Shown in pieces: positions 54,656-63,923 of a stretch of DNA of 64,000 nt. Each line of letters opens with the position of its first letter. The first letter of the stretch is position 1. Below the pieces are notes generated by a model. It was not told where the DNA came from. It saw only the letters and a program-made list of their open reading frames with translations, and ran no database searches. A program made the position numbers and the translations under genes. Origin of the DNA: Clostridium paridis (GTDB lineage Bacteria; Bacillota; Clostridia; Clostridiales; Clostridiaceae); contig NZ_JAESWA010000022.1 of NCBI RefSeq assembly GCF_016765615.1, forward strand, positions 769,542-833,541, written 5' to 3'.

Positions 54656-54698
54656 ATTATATTTGCATTTGAAAAGATTTTCGGTAACTAAAGTTACC
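54656..54698 (-). promoter_or_regulatory. class-II activator promoter of hcp
   Basis: Perfect -10 TATAAT (54656-54661). GGTAACT-AA-AGTTACC (54683-54698) is centred at 54690.5; with the start expected at 54649 this is -41.5. No -35 hexamer is present. This is the geometry of Crp/Fnr-family activators. HcpR, the usual regulator of hcp, belongs to that family. Confidence 0.7.
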
Positions 54699-54703
54699 AA
54701 TAA

Positions 54704-54734
54704 AAAAAATCTTACTACTTTAGTAAGATTTTTT
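54704..54734 (-). terminator. intrinsic terminator after adhE
   Basis: AAAAATCTTACT pairs with AGTAAGATTTTTT, giving a T-rich end on the minus strand, about 40 nt after the adhE stop. Confidence 0.8.
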
Positions 54735-54774
54735 CCAAACATTATCTCTTTATTCTTAAATTAGTTAATCCTAA

Positions 54775-57369
54775 TTACTTGCCTGCACCTTCATAGGCAT
54801 TTATATACATTTGCTTAATTTCACTCATTAACGGATATCTTGGATTTGCACCTGTACATTGATCATCAAAAGCCTGCTCTACCATATCATCCAAGGTAGA
54901 ATAAAACCTATCTTTTGTAACTCCATATTCTGCTATGGTTTTAGGCATTCCTATCTGTGTTTTTAAAACATCTATCTTTTTAATAAGTCGATCTATTTTT
55001 TCTTCCTCAGTGTTCCCTCCAAGATTTAAATAATCTGCTATAACAGCATATCTCCATTTAACATTAGGATATTTGTACTGTGGAAATGCTGCTTGTTTTC
55101 TTGGATCATCTACCGCATTGAATCTTATAACTTCATCAATTAACAAAGCATTTGCTACTCCATGAGGAACATGGTGCATTGAGCCTAACTTATGGGCCAT
55201 AGAATGACATATTCCTAAGAATGAATTTGCAAAAGCCATTCCAGCCATAGTTGCTGCATGTGCCATTTTTTCTCTTGCTTTAACACTAGTAGTTCCGTTA
55301 TTATATGCTTCAGGTAAGTATTTAAATATCAGTCTAATAGATTCTAATGCTAATCCATTAGTATATTCCGATGCTAAAACTGAGGCATAGGCTTCAATTG
55401 CATGAGTTAAAGCATCTATACCTGACGCAGCTGTTAACCCCTTTGGCATCTTCATCATAAGCTCCGCATCTACTATTGCCATATCTGGGGTTAGTTCATA
55501 GTCCGCAAGAGGATATTTTACTCCTGTTTTTTCATCAGTAATTACTGCAAATGGAGTTACTTCAGAGCCAGTTCCTGCTGATGTTGGCACCGCAACAAAA
55601 TATGCTTTTTCTCCCATTGTAGGGAACTTATAAACTCTCTTTCTAATATCCATAAATCTCATGGCAAGATCTTCAAATCTTACTTCTGGATGCTCATACA
55701 TTACCCACATTATTTTAGCTGCATCCATAGGAGAACCTCCGCCTAATGCAATTATAACATCTGGCTTAAAACTTTCCATCTCATCAGCACCTTTAGTTGC
55801 TGTTGCTAATGTTGGATCAGGTTCAACATCAAAGAATATCTTAAAGTCTATATCACCTTCCTCAAGTACTTTGGTCAATTCATCTGTGTATCCCAAATTA
55901 TATAAAACTTTATCTGTTACTATAAAGGCTCTCTTTTTACCCATGTCTGCCAATTCTCTAAGGGCCACTCCCAAAGAACCATACTTAAAGTAAATTTTTT
56001 CTGGCACTCTAAACCAAAGCATATTTTCTCTCCTTTCAGCTACACTTTTTATATTCAAAAGGTGTTTAGGTCCAACATTTTCTGAAACAGAATTTCCACC
56101 CCATGACCCGCAGCCTAATGTTAAAGAAGGAGGTAATTTGAAATTATAAATATCACCGATAGCCCCTTGTGATGCAGGCATATTTATTATAGTTCTAGCA
56201 GTTTTCATTGTTTCTCCAAACTTTTCAATTCTATCTTTAGATCTAATTTGATCTGTATATAAAACTGAGGTATGACCAAAGCCGCCTAGCTCAATTAATC
56301 TAACTGCTTTCACTAAAGCTTCATCAAAATTTTCTACTTTATACATAGCTAAAATAGGTGATAACTTTTCATGGGAAAAAGGTTCTTCTAATTCCACCGA
56401 TTCCACCTCACCTATCAAGACCTTAGCTTCTTCAGGTACAGTAATTCCTGCAAGTTTACCAATATTATAGGCACTTTGACCGACAATATCTGAGTTAAGC
56501 CCACCTTTATCATTTAATATTATTGCTCTTACCTTATCTCTTTCATCTGGATTTAAAATATATGCTCCACGATCTTGTAGCTCTTTTCTAACTTCTGAAT
56601 ATATAGAATCCATAACTATTAATGCTTGTTCAGATGCACAAATTACTCCATTATCAAAGGTCTTTGATAATAAAATAGAACTTACTGTAGTTTTTATATG
56701 AGCTGTTTCATCAATTATTACTGGAGTATTACCTGAGCCAACTCCTAGTGCTGGTTTTCCTGATGAATATGCTGCTTTAACCATGGCTGGCCCGCCTGTA
56801 GCTAAGATTATATCTGCTTCCTTCATTACTAATTGTGAAAGCTCAACAGAAGGTTCATCAATCCACCCAATGATATTTTCTGGAGCTCCTGCCTTTACCG
56901 CAGCTTCTAGAACTATTCTCGCCGCCTCAATAGTTGATTTTTTAGCTCTTGGATGTGGTGAAAAAATAATTCCATTTCTAGTTTTTAGTGATATTAATGA
57001 TTTAAAAATAGCTGTAGAAGTTGGATTAGTAGTAGGTATAATAGCAGCTACTACACCTATTGGTTCAACAACCTTAGTAATACCAAAAGCATCATCCCTC
57101 TCAAGTATCCCACAAGTTTTCATATCCTTGTATTGATTGTAGATATACTCTGAAGCAAAATGATTTTTGATTACTTTATCCTCAACTATGCCCATACCGG
57201 TTTCTTCGGTAGCTGCCTTTGCTAATAGAATTCTTGCATTGTTTGCCGCCATTGCAGCTTCTCTAAATATCTTATCTACCTGCTCTTGTGAATATGTAGA
57301 AAATTTCTTTTGAGCTATTCTTATTTCTTTTATTTTTTCCATTAATTCTTCTGAATTAGTTACTTTCAT
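54775..57369 (-). CDS. adhE: bifunctional acetaldehyde-CoA / alcohol dehydrogenase
   Basis: Reduces acetyl-CoA (or butyryl-CoA) to aldehyde and then alcohol, regenerating NAD+ in fermentation. 864 aa. Residues 1-440 are an aldehyde dehydrogenase with catalytic Cys in NGVICASEQA and the IIPTTNPTSTAIFK and GVGSGNTPVII segments. Residues about 450-864 are an iron-dependent alcohol dehydrogenase (GGGSPMDAAKIMW, AVPTSAGTGSEVTPFAVI, the GICHSMAHKLGSMHHVPHGVANA iron histidines). Both halves look complete. AGGAGGG precedes the ATG. I found no clear Rex site upstream. Confidence 0.96.
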   Translation of the reverse strand: MKVTNSEELMEKIKEIRIAQKKFSTYSQEQVDKIFREAAMAANNARILLAKAATEETGMGIVEDKVIKNHFASEYIYNQYKDMKTCGILERDDAFGITKVVEPIGVVAAIIPTTNPTSTAIFKSLISLKTRNGIIFSPHPRAKKSTIEAARIVLEAAVKAGAPENIIGWIDEPSVELSQLVMKEADIILATGGPAMVKAAYSSGKPALGVGSGNTPVIIDETAHIKTTVSSILLSKTFDNGVICASEQALIVMDSIYSEVRKELQDRGAYILNPDERDKVRAIILNDKGGLNSDIVGQSAYNIGKLAGITVPEEAKVLIGEVESVELEEPFSHEKLSPILAMYKVENFDEALVKAVRLIELGGFGHTSVLYTDQIRSKDRIEKFGETMKTARTIINMPASQGAIGDIYNFKLPPSLTLGCGSWGGNSVSENVGPKHLLNIKSVAERRENMLWFRVPEKIYFKYGSLGVALRELADMGKKRAFIVTDKVLYNLGYTDELTKVLEEGDIDFKIFFDVEPDPTLATATKGADEMESFKPDVIIALGGGSPMDAAKIMWVMYEHPEVRFEDLAMRFMDIRKRVYKFPTMGEKAYFVAVPTSAGTGSEVTPFAVITDEKTGVKYPLADYELTPDMAIVDAELMMKMPKGLTAASGIDALTHAIEAYASVLASEYTNGLALESIRLIFKYLPEAYNNGTTSVKAREKMAHAATMAGMAFANSFLGICHSMAHKLGSMHHVPHGVANALLIDEVIRFNAVDDPRKQAAFPQYKYPNVKWRYAVIADYLNLGGNTEEEKIDRLIKKIDVLKTQIGMPKTIAEYGVTKDRFYSTLDDMVEQAFDDQCTGANPRYPLMSEIKQMYINAYEGAGK

Positions 57370-57609
57370 GATACCCTCCTTGAATTTATATAGGTTTATG
57401 AATAGTATTCACTACTTAATTTCAAAATATCATAAATTCCTTAAGAGTATGAGAAAATTAAAACTTACTTTCTCACTTAATTTTTTTATTAAAGTAAAAG
57501 TATTTAATATTTTGTGTAACATTATTTGAAAGATTAATAGTATATAAATTGAGAGTGTTTTAAAAAAATATATCTTATGAAAATAAAAATATTTATAAGG
57601 GGGATGTAA

Positions 57610-59034
57610 ATGAAATTTTGTACTAAATGTGGAAGTCCTATTTCAGATGATCAGAATTTTTGTCCAAAATGTGAACAAGAAACAAAAAATGAAATACCTA
57701 ATTTAGATGCAAAAACTAAGGTCATGAAAAATAATTTATCTAAAGAAATAAATGATTTATCCAAAAACAACGCTCCTAAGAAAAAATCTTCAAAACTTAC
57801 TATAAAAATAATAATAGGTTTATTATTATTTCTTATAATATTAGTTGTGGTGTTCTTTAATAAAATAAAGGGAGAATATTATATATTTAAATATAACAAC
57901 ACAGAAATAACACACGATAAGGTAGATTATGCAGTAAATGCAGTGAAATCACTAAGGACAAGCAATACTAAGGCTTTACTTGAAAATGTGCTAATTGAAA
58001 TGTCTAAAACTGATATCAATACAGCAGAAACTAAACTTCAAGAAGTATCTAGCTTATTATCTGAGGATGAATATAAACGCATAGCTATAGAGATAAAAGA
58101 AATTAAGATAGATAAACTTTATGCTGAAGGCAGATACGAAGATATAATTAAGGAATTTAAAGAGATAAATAAATTAGGCGGAGATTTTAAATCTAATGTG
58201 AATTATGATAATGTTATGCTAAATATTTCTTCAAAGCTAACAAATACACCATTGCAAAATTCAAAAGGATTACTTATGAAGTATGAAGACGTTTACTATG
58301 ACGACTTTGACGGAGACTCTTTCGATGAAATAATACATTTGCAAAATATGAATTACAATTACGGTGCAATATTAAAACTTGACTTGTTTAGAATTACTAA
58401 TGGACAATACAACGTAGTTGATACTAAAACTTTTAGTGAACATTGGAATTCAGAAATACAAGGAGTATATGAATTTTCTAAAGGAGTAAAAGGTGCATTT
58501 ATTCATTACAGTAATAGCTCAGGAGATTCTTGTACAAGTGTTTTTGGATTTGATAAAGAAGAAATAATATTTAAAGGTGCAGTAATTGCTAATAACTATA
58601 CAATGCCAGATGATATTGATAAAGATGGTATTTATGAAGTGGTTGGAAATAACTTAACAGCATCATCTTCGACTATTTTAAAAAAATGGTTCAGAATTTA
58701 CGAAGATGGAAGAACTCCGACAGAAGTAAAATCAGTAGTAGAACAAGTTGCTAATGAGCCAAATAATTCTGATGATTATATCATTGAAGACAGTTATAAG
58801 AGATACCTAACTGATGGTGATTTAATGTGGTTAAGCAAAGAGGAATTAGGGATTGCTAGAAATGAAATATTTGCACGTCATGGTTATGTATTTAAGATGG
58901 ATGAATACAAGAATTATTTTAACTCTAAAAGTTGGTATGTTCCTAATCCAAGTTATGATGGAAGTGAGTCGGCTTTAAATGAATATGAAATAGCGAATTA
59001 TAAGTTAATTCAAGAATGGGAGAAAAAATATTAA
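57610..59034 (+). CDS. zinc-ribbon membrane protein with YARHG domain
   Basis: 474 residues. An N-terminal zinc ribbon (FCTKCGSP...NFCPKCEQE) and a Lys-rich linker are followed by one membrane helix (about 66-88). The extracellular part has two Asp-rich, calcium-like loops (YYDDFDGDSFDEIIHL near 235 and DDIDKDGIYEVV near 340). A C-terminal YARHG domain (about 395-474; SKEELGIARNEIFARHGYVF) ends it. YARHG is an extracellular domain of unknown function. GGGGG before the ATG. Monocistronic. Confidence 0.85.
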   Translation: MKFCTKCGSPISDDQNFCPKCEQETKNEIPNLDAKTKVMKNNLSKEINDLSKNNAPKKKSSKLTIKIIIGLLLFLIILVVVFFNKIKGEYYIFKYNNTEITHDKVDYAVNAVKSLRTSNTKALLENVLIEMSKTDINTAETKLQEVSSLLSEDEYKRIAIEIKEIKIDKLYAEGRYEDIIKEFKEINKLGGDFKSNVNYDNVMLNISSKLTNTPLQNSKGLLMKYEDVYYDDFDGDSFDEIIHLQNMNYNYGAILKLDLFRITNGQYNVVDTKTFSEHWNSEIQGVYEFSKGVKGAFIHYSNSSGDSCTSVFGFDKEEIIFKGAVIANNYTMPDDIDKDGIYEVVGNNLTASSSTILKKWFRIYEDGRTPTEVKSVVEQVANEPNNSDDYIIEDSYKRYLTDGDLMWLSKEELGIARNEIFARHGYVFKMDEYKNYFNSKSWYVPNPSYDGSESALNEYEIANYKLIQEWEKKY

Positions 59035-59046
59035 TCCAAAATAAAA

Positions 59047-59064
59047 CAGCCCATTTATGGGCTG
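59047..59064. terminator. bidirectional intrinsic terminator
   Basis: CAGCCCA pairs with TGGGCTG around a 4-nt loop, with A/T-rich tails on both sides, between the YARHG gene and a convergent small gene. Confidence 0.75.
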
Positions 59065-59080
59065 CCTTATTTTAATTAAT

Positions 59081-59200
59081 CTATCTATCTTTCTTATAAG
59101 CCTTCTCATTAGCATCGAATTCAAAGTTGACTTTATTCCTAAGATCCTTGGAATATTCTTTTCTAAAGTCCTTTGAAAATACATATTTAATTACACTCAT
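59081..59200 (-). CDS. 39-codon charged small protein
   Basis: Unrecognised. Begins MSVIKYVFSKDFRKEYSKDL and ends NEKAYKKDR; charged, no membrane segment. AAGGAGTTGATTTTA precedes the ATG and a terminator follows the stop, so it is probably translated. Confidence 0.6.
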   Translation of the reverse strand: MSVIKYVFSKDFRKEYSKDLRNKVNFEFDANEKAYKKDR

Positions 59201-59358
59201 TAAAATCAACTCCTTATTATATGTTGGATAATTATTCTTATTTAATAATTATTATATGATTATTGTTTCATTTTATCAACACTTTTATACATTATTTTTA
59301 AAAAAAATAAATCCCTAGCTCTTCATTAACTCATAGCTAAGGATTTATTTTAAGAATT

Positions 59359-59931
59359 TTATTTAAATAATACCTGTCCATTTTCAATTTTATCTATAAT
59401 TGCTAAAGATTCTACTTTCACACCTAAGCCTTCAATTACTTTTCTTCCTGGTTGAAATCCTTTTTCAATAATTATTCCAACTGCCACAGGCTCAGCTTCA
59501 CCTTGTTTTACAATGTCTATTAATCCGCAGGCTGCACAACCATTTGCTAGGAAATCATCTATAATTAAGATTCTTTCTCCTTTGTTAATAAACCTTTTAC
59601 TTACAACCACATCATAATCTTTATTTTTAGTAAATGAGTGTACATTAGAATGATAAAGCTCATTATCTAAATTTGATGCTAAGGACTTCTTTGCAAAAAC
59701 TACAGGAACATAATCAAAATATTGAGCAATTATTGTAGCAATTCCTATTCCTGAAGCTTCAATTGTAAGTATCTTGTCTATTCTTTCTCCTTTAAATCTT
59801 TCTTTAAATTCTTTCCCCATTTCATTGAATAATCTTACATCCATTTGATGATTTATAAAACCATCAACCTTAAGAATGCTATCACCAATAATTTTTCCTT
59901 CTTCTCTAATCTTCTTTTTTAGTAACTCCAT
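59359..59931 (-). CDS. xpt: xanthine phosphoribosyltransferase
   Basis: Salvages xanthine to XMP using PRPP. 190 aa of the Xpt type: [31 protein letters not shown] at the start, EASGIGIA, and the PRPP motif [13 protein letters not shown] near 118-130. GGAGG precedes the ATG. The purine riboswitch directly upstream is the usual control of xpt and confirms the assignment. No pbuX follows; the gene is alone. Confidence 0.94.
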   Translation of the reverse strand: MELLKKKIREEGKIIGDSILKVDGFINHQMDVRLFNEMGKEFKERFKGERIDKILTIEASGIGIATIIAQYFDYVPVVFAKKSLASNLDNELYHSNVHSFTKNKDYDVVVSKRFINKGERILIIDDFLANGCAACGLIDIVKQGEAEPVAVGIIIEKGFQPGRKVIEGLGVKVESLAIIDKIENGQVLFK

Positions 59932-59951
59932 AACTTTCCTCCAAAAATAAA

Positions 59952-60104
59952 AACCTATGGTTCTTAGTATTATTTTTCTATAAATTTATAGAAAAAGCTA
60001 TTACTTCAGCCCATAGGTTCTACATACAATATTAAAGTTCGTAGCTAGATAATTTAAGGTTATCTCTAGAGACACTTGGACCATATTTCCATGTATATAC
60101 GAAC
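59952..60104 (-). ncRNA. purine (guanine-type) riboswitch of xpt
   Basis: Minus-strand aptamer 60037-60104: P1 GTTCGTA/TACGAAC, the L2-type loop AATATGG, P3 AGATAA-CCTTAAA-TTATCT, and junction AGCTAC where the base-pairing position is C, indicating guanine. The expression-platform terminator pairs CCATAGGTT with AACCTATGG (59952-59960 with 60011-60019), encloses a second A/T hairpin and ends TTTATTTTT just before the xpt ribosome binding site. Confidence 0.88.
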
Positions 60105-60130
60105 TGAAGTTTATATTCTCTTTTGATTGT

Positions 60131-60159
60131 ATGTTATATTATTTTTGATAAAATTGCAA
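60131..60159 (-). promoter_or_regulatory. promoter of the xpt riboswitch transcript
   Basis: TTGCAA (60154-60159), 17-bp spacer, TAACAT (60131-60136) on the minus strand. Confidence 0.5.
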
Positions 60160-60165
60160 TATTTT

Positions 60166-61329
60166 TTATACTTCCACATCTTTACTATAATCAATATTTT
60201 TTAGTCCAAATCCAAATAGTTTAAGGAATTCTTCTCTAAATCCCTCTGCATCAGATATTTCTGTTATATTTTCACTATTTATTTTTTCCCAACGTTCAAT
60301 TACTTCCTTTTGAACATCTTCTCTAAGCTCTAGATCATCAATTCTTATTCTTCCTTCAGAATCTAATTGCAAATCTCCGCCATATATTCTATCGCTGAAA
60401 AGCCTATAAATTTGTTCTATGCATCCTTCATGTATTCCTTTTTCTTTCATTACTTTATAAAGTACAGAAATATATAATGGTACTATTGGTATAGCCGATG
60501 AAGCTTGAGTAACTAATCCTTTATTTACTGAAACGTAAGCTTTTCCATCAACTTCACTTAATAATTCATTTATTTCTTTTGCTTTAATATCTAAATCCTT
60601 TTTAGCCATTCCAATTGTTCCATCATTGTACATTGGATATGTTAACTTAGGTCCTATGTATGAATAAGCTAAAGTTTTTACGCCTGTATCTAAAACATCT
60701 GCTTCTTTTAATGCTTCAATCCAAAGCTTCCAGTCTTCTCCACCCATAACTTTTACTGTGTCATGTATTTCTTTTTCTGTAGCTGCCGTAACTTCTACAT
60801 TAGATATTTTAAAAGTAAGAAAATCAAAAGTATTACCAGAAAAATTCTCACCAATTGTCTTAATTACAGAACTATATACCTCTCCTGTTTTAGGATCTGT
60901 TCTTCTAGGTGATGCTAATGAATATATTATTAAATCAACTTTTCCCATATTACTTTTTATTTCATTTATAACTTGCTCTTTAATCTCATCTGAAAAAGCA
61001 TCTCCATTAATGCTATTATGATATCCACCTAAATCTTTAGCAAATTTCTCAAAGGCTTGTGTATTATACCAACCAGGAGTTGCTGTTCTTTTACCATTAG
61101 ATTCTTTCTCAAAACTTACTGCCAAAGTATTTGCCCCAGCACCAAATGCTGATACAATTCTTGATGATAAACCATATCCTGTTGAAGCTCCTATAACTAG
61201 AACATTTTTAGCTCCATTAATAGTACCTTTTTCTTTAACATATTCAATTTGTTCTTTAACATTTTCCTCACAGCCTAAAGGATGGGCTGCAGTACATATA
61301 AATCCCCTAAATTTTGGTTCAATTTTCAT
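60166..61329 (-). CDS. fabV: FabV-type enoyl-ACP / trans-2-enoyl-CoA reductase
   Basis: NADH-dependent reduction of trans-2-enoyl thioesters, for fatty-acid synthesis (FabV) or butyryl-CoA formation (TER). 387 aa. NAD loop GASTGYGL (47-54) follows GAKNVLVI. The active-site pattern Y-X8-K is Y234...K243 in YPMYNDGTIGMAKK. The N-terminal PKFRGFICTAAHPLGC is typical. The sequence cannot separate FabV from TER. A FabT-like operator at the promoter favours a fatty-acid role. Monocistronic. Confidence 0.93.
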   Translation of the reverse strand: MKIEPKFRGFICTAAHPLGCEENVKEQIEYVKEKGTINGAKNVLVIGASTGYGLSSRIVSAFGAGANTLAVSFEKESNGKRTATPGWYNTQAFEKFAKDLGGYHNSINGDAFSDEIKEQVINEIKSNMGKVDLIIYSLASPRRTDPKTGEVYSSVIKTIGENFSGNTFDFLTFKISNVEVTAATEKEIHDTVKVMGGEDWKLWIEALKEADVLDTGVKTLAYSYIGPKLTYPMYNDGTIGMAKKDLDIKAKEINELLSEVDGKAYVSVNKGLVTQASSAIPIVPLYISVLYKVMKEKGIHEGCIEQIYRLFSDRIYGGDLQLDSEGRIRIDDLELREDVQKEVIERWEKINSENITEISDAEGFREEFLKLFGFGLKNIDYSKDVEV

Positions 61330-61362
61330 TATAAAAATCCTCCAATTATTTTCGTATAAAAA

Positions 61363-61407
61363 AGTTTGATAATCAAAATATTTTACATATAAATTATATT
61401 AACACAA
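61363..61407 (-). promoter_or_regulatory. fabV promoter with candidate FabT operator
   Basis: TTGTGT (61402-61407), 16-bp spacer, TAAAAT (61380-61385) on the minus strand. AGTTTGATAATCAAAAT (61363-61379) follows at once over the start site. It agrees with the FabT consensus AGTTTGATTATCAAATT at 15 of 17 positions. Confidence 0.65.
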
Positions 61408-61432
61408 AATCCTTTTTTAGTCATTATTTTTT

Positions 61433-61441
61433 TGGTATAAT
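61433..61441 (+). promoter_or_regulatory. extended -10 promoter of the flavodoxin gene
   Basis: TGGTATAAT with no clear -35, about 30 bp before the flavodoxin ATG. Confidence 0.5.
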
Positions 61442-61471
61442 ATTTTTAGTTAAACGTTTAGGGGGATTACA

Positions 61472-61942
61472 ATGGAAAGTGACAGTAGTATTATTTATTA
61501 TTATTCAAGAACAAAAAATACTAAGACCGTAGCTAAAGATTTAGGAGAACTATTAAATTGTCCTGTTGAGGAAATAATCGATTGGAAAAAAAGAAAAGGA
61601 TTTACTAAGTTCATTATTAGTGGATATGAAGCAATGAAAGGAAAAGAAACAAAAATTGCACCTATTACTAAAGAGCCAAAAGATTATAAACATATTATAA
61701 TAGGATTCCCTGTCTGGGCTTCCAAGATACCACCTGCTATTAGAACCTTCATTAATCTTTATAAAAAAGACATTAAATCTATTAGCTTATTTTGCACTCA
61801 AGGTGGAAATGGAGGAGAAGCTGCTTTTTCTATTATTGAACAACTTCTAAATATAAACTCAAGTTTTAAAGTTACAATTACTAAATCTGAAGTTAATAAA
61901 TTAAGTTACATAAATAAACTTGAAAATTTCTTAGATCATTAA
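61472..61942 (+). CDS. flavodoxin-family protein
   Basis: 156-residue FMN-binding electron carrier. The phosphate loop YYSRTKNTKTVAK (10-22) replaces the usual SxTGNT. IIIGFPVWASKIPPAIRTFI (near 75-94) and LFCTQGGNGGEAAF (near 107-120) form the isoalloxazine loops, as in the flavodoxin_4/YpsA-like oxidoreductase group. Partner unknown. GGGGG before the ATG. Divergent from fabV. Confidence 0.85.
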   Translation: MESDSSIIYYYSRTKNTKTVAKDLGELLNCPVEEIIDWKKRKGFTKFIISGYEAMKGKETKIAPITKEPKDYKHIIIGFPVWASKIPPAIRTFINLYKKDIKSISLFCTQGGNGGEAAFSIIEQLLNINSSFKVTITKSEVNKLSYINKLENFLDH

Positions 61943-61977
61943 AGTAAAAAAACTCGGTTATCCGAGTTTTTTTACTT
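61942..61977. terminator. bidirectional intrinsic terminator
   Basis: A perfect 16-bp stem (61942-61957 with 61962-61977) with long A and T runs, overlapping the stop codons of both convergent genes. Confidence 0.9.
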
Positions 61978-62978
61978 TATATTAACCTAGTTACTATTAT
62001 GGAAATAATTCCACCAACTATTGCACAACATGGTATTGTTAATACCCAAGTTGATACTATATTTTTAGCAACTCCCCATCTTACTGCTGAAAATCTTTTT
62101 GATGCTGATACTCCCATTATAGCTGTAGAAACTATATGTGTAGTACTAACTGGTGCATCTAACATAGTGGCTGTAAAAATAACCGCAGAACTTGATAAAT
62201 CAGCTGCAAAACCTGAAGCTGGCGTTAGCTTTGCCATACCACTTCCCATAGTCTTTATAATCTTCCAACCACCTATAGATGTTCCTAATGCCATAGCAGT
62301 GGCACATGCAATTTTTACCCATAGAGGAACATGGAACGTTTCTAGATATCCTCCACTAACTAAAGCTAGAGAAATTATACCCATAGACTTTTGTGCATCA
62401 TTACTTCCATGATTAAATGCTAAAAAAGCTGCAGAGAATACTTGTGCTTTTAAAAATCCTTTTGTTGCTTTCATTGGCTTTGCTTTTCTAAATACCCAAT
62501 TAATTAATGTCATTATTATAAATCCGACTATAAATCCGATTACTGGAGATAAGAATAGCCATAAAACAACTTTCTTAAGAAATGTAGGCCAATTTATTAT
62601 ATGTACTGTTCCTGAGAATGCTATTGCTGCTCCGATAAGGCCTCCAATTAATGCATGGGATGAACTACTTGGAATTCCGAAATACCAAGTTATCAAATTC
62701 CATAGTATAGCTGCAATTACAGCTGCTAGTACTACTTTTTCTGGTGCTCCTCCTGAAAAAACTATTCCTCCACCAATTGTAGTAGCTACCTTTGTGCTTA
62801 TTAAAGCTCCAGTAAAATTTAAGCATGCTGACATAAGTATAGCTTTTTGAGGAGACAATGCTCTTGTAGTAACTGAACTTGCGATAGCATTAGCTGTATC
62901 ATGAAACCCATTTATAAAATCAAAAGCTAATGCAAGGATAACTATAATACTCGTAATTACTAATGCTGAATTAAACAT
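61977..62978 (-). CDS. pit: PiT-family inorganic phosphate transporter
   Basis: Low-affinity phosphate:cation symporter. 333 aa, about ten membrane segments. The duplicated PiT signature is clear: DFINGFHDTANAIASSVTTRAL (21-42) and AFNHGSNDAQKSMGIISLAL (near 190). GGIVFSGGAPEK and the SSSSHALIGG segment are typical. It overlaps the DUF47 gene by 8 bp. The two are a usual operon. Confidence 0.94.
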   Translation of the reverse strand: MFNSALVITSIIVILALAFDFINGFHDTANAIASSVTTRALSPQKAILMSACLNFTGALISTKVATTIGGGIVFSGGAPEKVVLAAVIAAILWNLITWYFGIPSSSSHALIGGLIGAAIAFSGTVHIINWPTFLKKVVLWLFLSPVIGFIVGFIIMTLINWVFRKAKPMKATKGFLKAQVFSAAFLAFNHGSNDAQKSMGIISLALVSGGYLETFHVPLWVKIACATAMALGTSIGGWKIIKTMGSGMAKLTPASGFAADLSSSAVIFTATMLDAPVSTTHIVSTAIMGVSASKRFSAVRWGVAKNIVSTWVLTIPCCAIVGGIISIIVTRLI

Positions 62979-63594
62979 GTTTCATTACAACTCCTTCAAC
63001 TAAGTTAGCTAAAGTTTCGCAAGAATCTAAAGTTTTCTCTAATTTTTCATAAAGATCTTTCCATACTATTATTTCTATTTCTTTTACATCTGTAGTAAAT
63101 AATTCTCTCATAGCTTCTCTATAAGCGAAATCTCCTTCTGTTTCTAGAAGATTAATTTCCACAATTGATTGTTTAGTATTATTATTCTTTTTAAAATCTT
63201 TAAGCGCTACAAATAATTCTTGTAATTTTACTGCACTTTTATCAATTAATTCAATCATTTTAAAACTTTTTTCTCTACTAGTTTTGATATTATACATTAG
63301 ATATCTTCCAGCTAAATCTTCAATATTATCAATTACGTCGTCTAGCCTATTTGTAATCACTAAGATATCTTCTCTATCTAAAGGTGTAATGAAATTGTTA
63401 TTTAATTCTTCAAATATTCTATGTGCAAGATCATCACCTTTGTGTTCAATATCTTTTAGTTTCAAACTTCTTTCTTCTAAAGTATTTGTGTCTTTTGCGA
63501 AACTTACTAGTTCCTTTGATGCCTCCTGAATTAATTCTGAAAAGTCGATAAATAAATCAAAGAACTTATCGTTTTTAGGTGAAAAGTTAAACAT
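62971..63594 (-). CDS. DUF47 (PhoU-like) phosphate transport accessory protein
   Basis: Cytoplasmic PhoU-fold helical protein, 207 aa, standard partner of Pit. LKDIEHKGDDLAHRIFEELN, FITPLDREDILVITNRLDDVIDNIEDLA and LLETEGDFAYREAMRELF carry the repeated E-xx-GD metal motifs. AAGGAAGGATT precedes the ATG. It is thought to control Pit activity. First gene of the pair. Confidence 0.93.
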   Translation of the reverse strand: MFNFSPKNDKFFDLFIDFSELIQEASKELVSFAKDTNTLEERSLKLKDIEHKGDDLAHRIFEELNNNFITPLDREDILVITNRLDDVIDNIEDLAGRYLMYNIKTSREKSFKMIELIDKSAVKLQELFVALKDFKKNNNTKQSIVEINLLETEGDFAYREAMRELFTTDVKEIEIIVWKDLYEKLEKTLDSCETLANLVEGVVMKHV

Positions 63595-63881
63595 AATACC
63601 AATCCTTCCTTTTAATTATCACATACTCATAAATAATAACACTCCAATGTTAAGTTTATATTAAGAAAGTTAATATTTCTATATTAAAGTTATGAAAATG
63701 TAAAAAAGATAAATTTTTTTAAATTTAATTATAGTTTAATATATGTAAATATTTACTTTTTAACTTTTTGTTATTATATTGTAGTCTGACTAACAATAAT
63801 TTAATTTACATTAACGAATTTTTGGTCATTATAACCTAAATTTTACCTTAATGTTCTTATTTTTTATAATAAAGTTAACAA
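63595..63881. other. intergenic region, no gene seen
   Basis: Extremely AT-rich 330-bp gap between the DUF47 start and the last partial gene. It holds the pit promoter region (a weak TTTACA, 17 bp, TAGAAA near 63685-63715) and several TTAACT/TTTACA-like words that recall Pho boxes without clear 11-bp phasing. Confidence 0.3.
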
Positions 63882-63910
63882 AAAAGAGATGGAATAAATC
63901 CATCTCTTTT
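63882..63910 (-). terminator. intrinsic terminator of the last gene
   Basis: A perfect 11-bp stem (63882-63892 with 63900-63910) followed by T6 on the minus strand. Confidence 0.88.
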
Positions 63911-63923
63911 AATTTATTTATGA

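Noticed and set aside
57370-57609. Rex operator before adhE
   Set aside because: I looked for TTGTTAA-N4-TTAACAA on both strands. Only a loose ACTTTAAT/ATTAAGT dyad near 57475-57500 is present, which does not fit.
63600-63850. Pho boxes upstream of DUF47-pit
   Set aside because: TTAACT/TTTACA words occur but without consistent 11-bp phasing in a region so AT-rich that such words are expected by chance.
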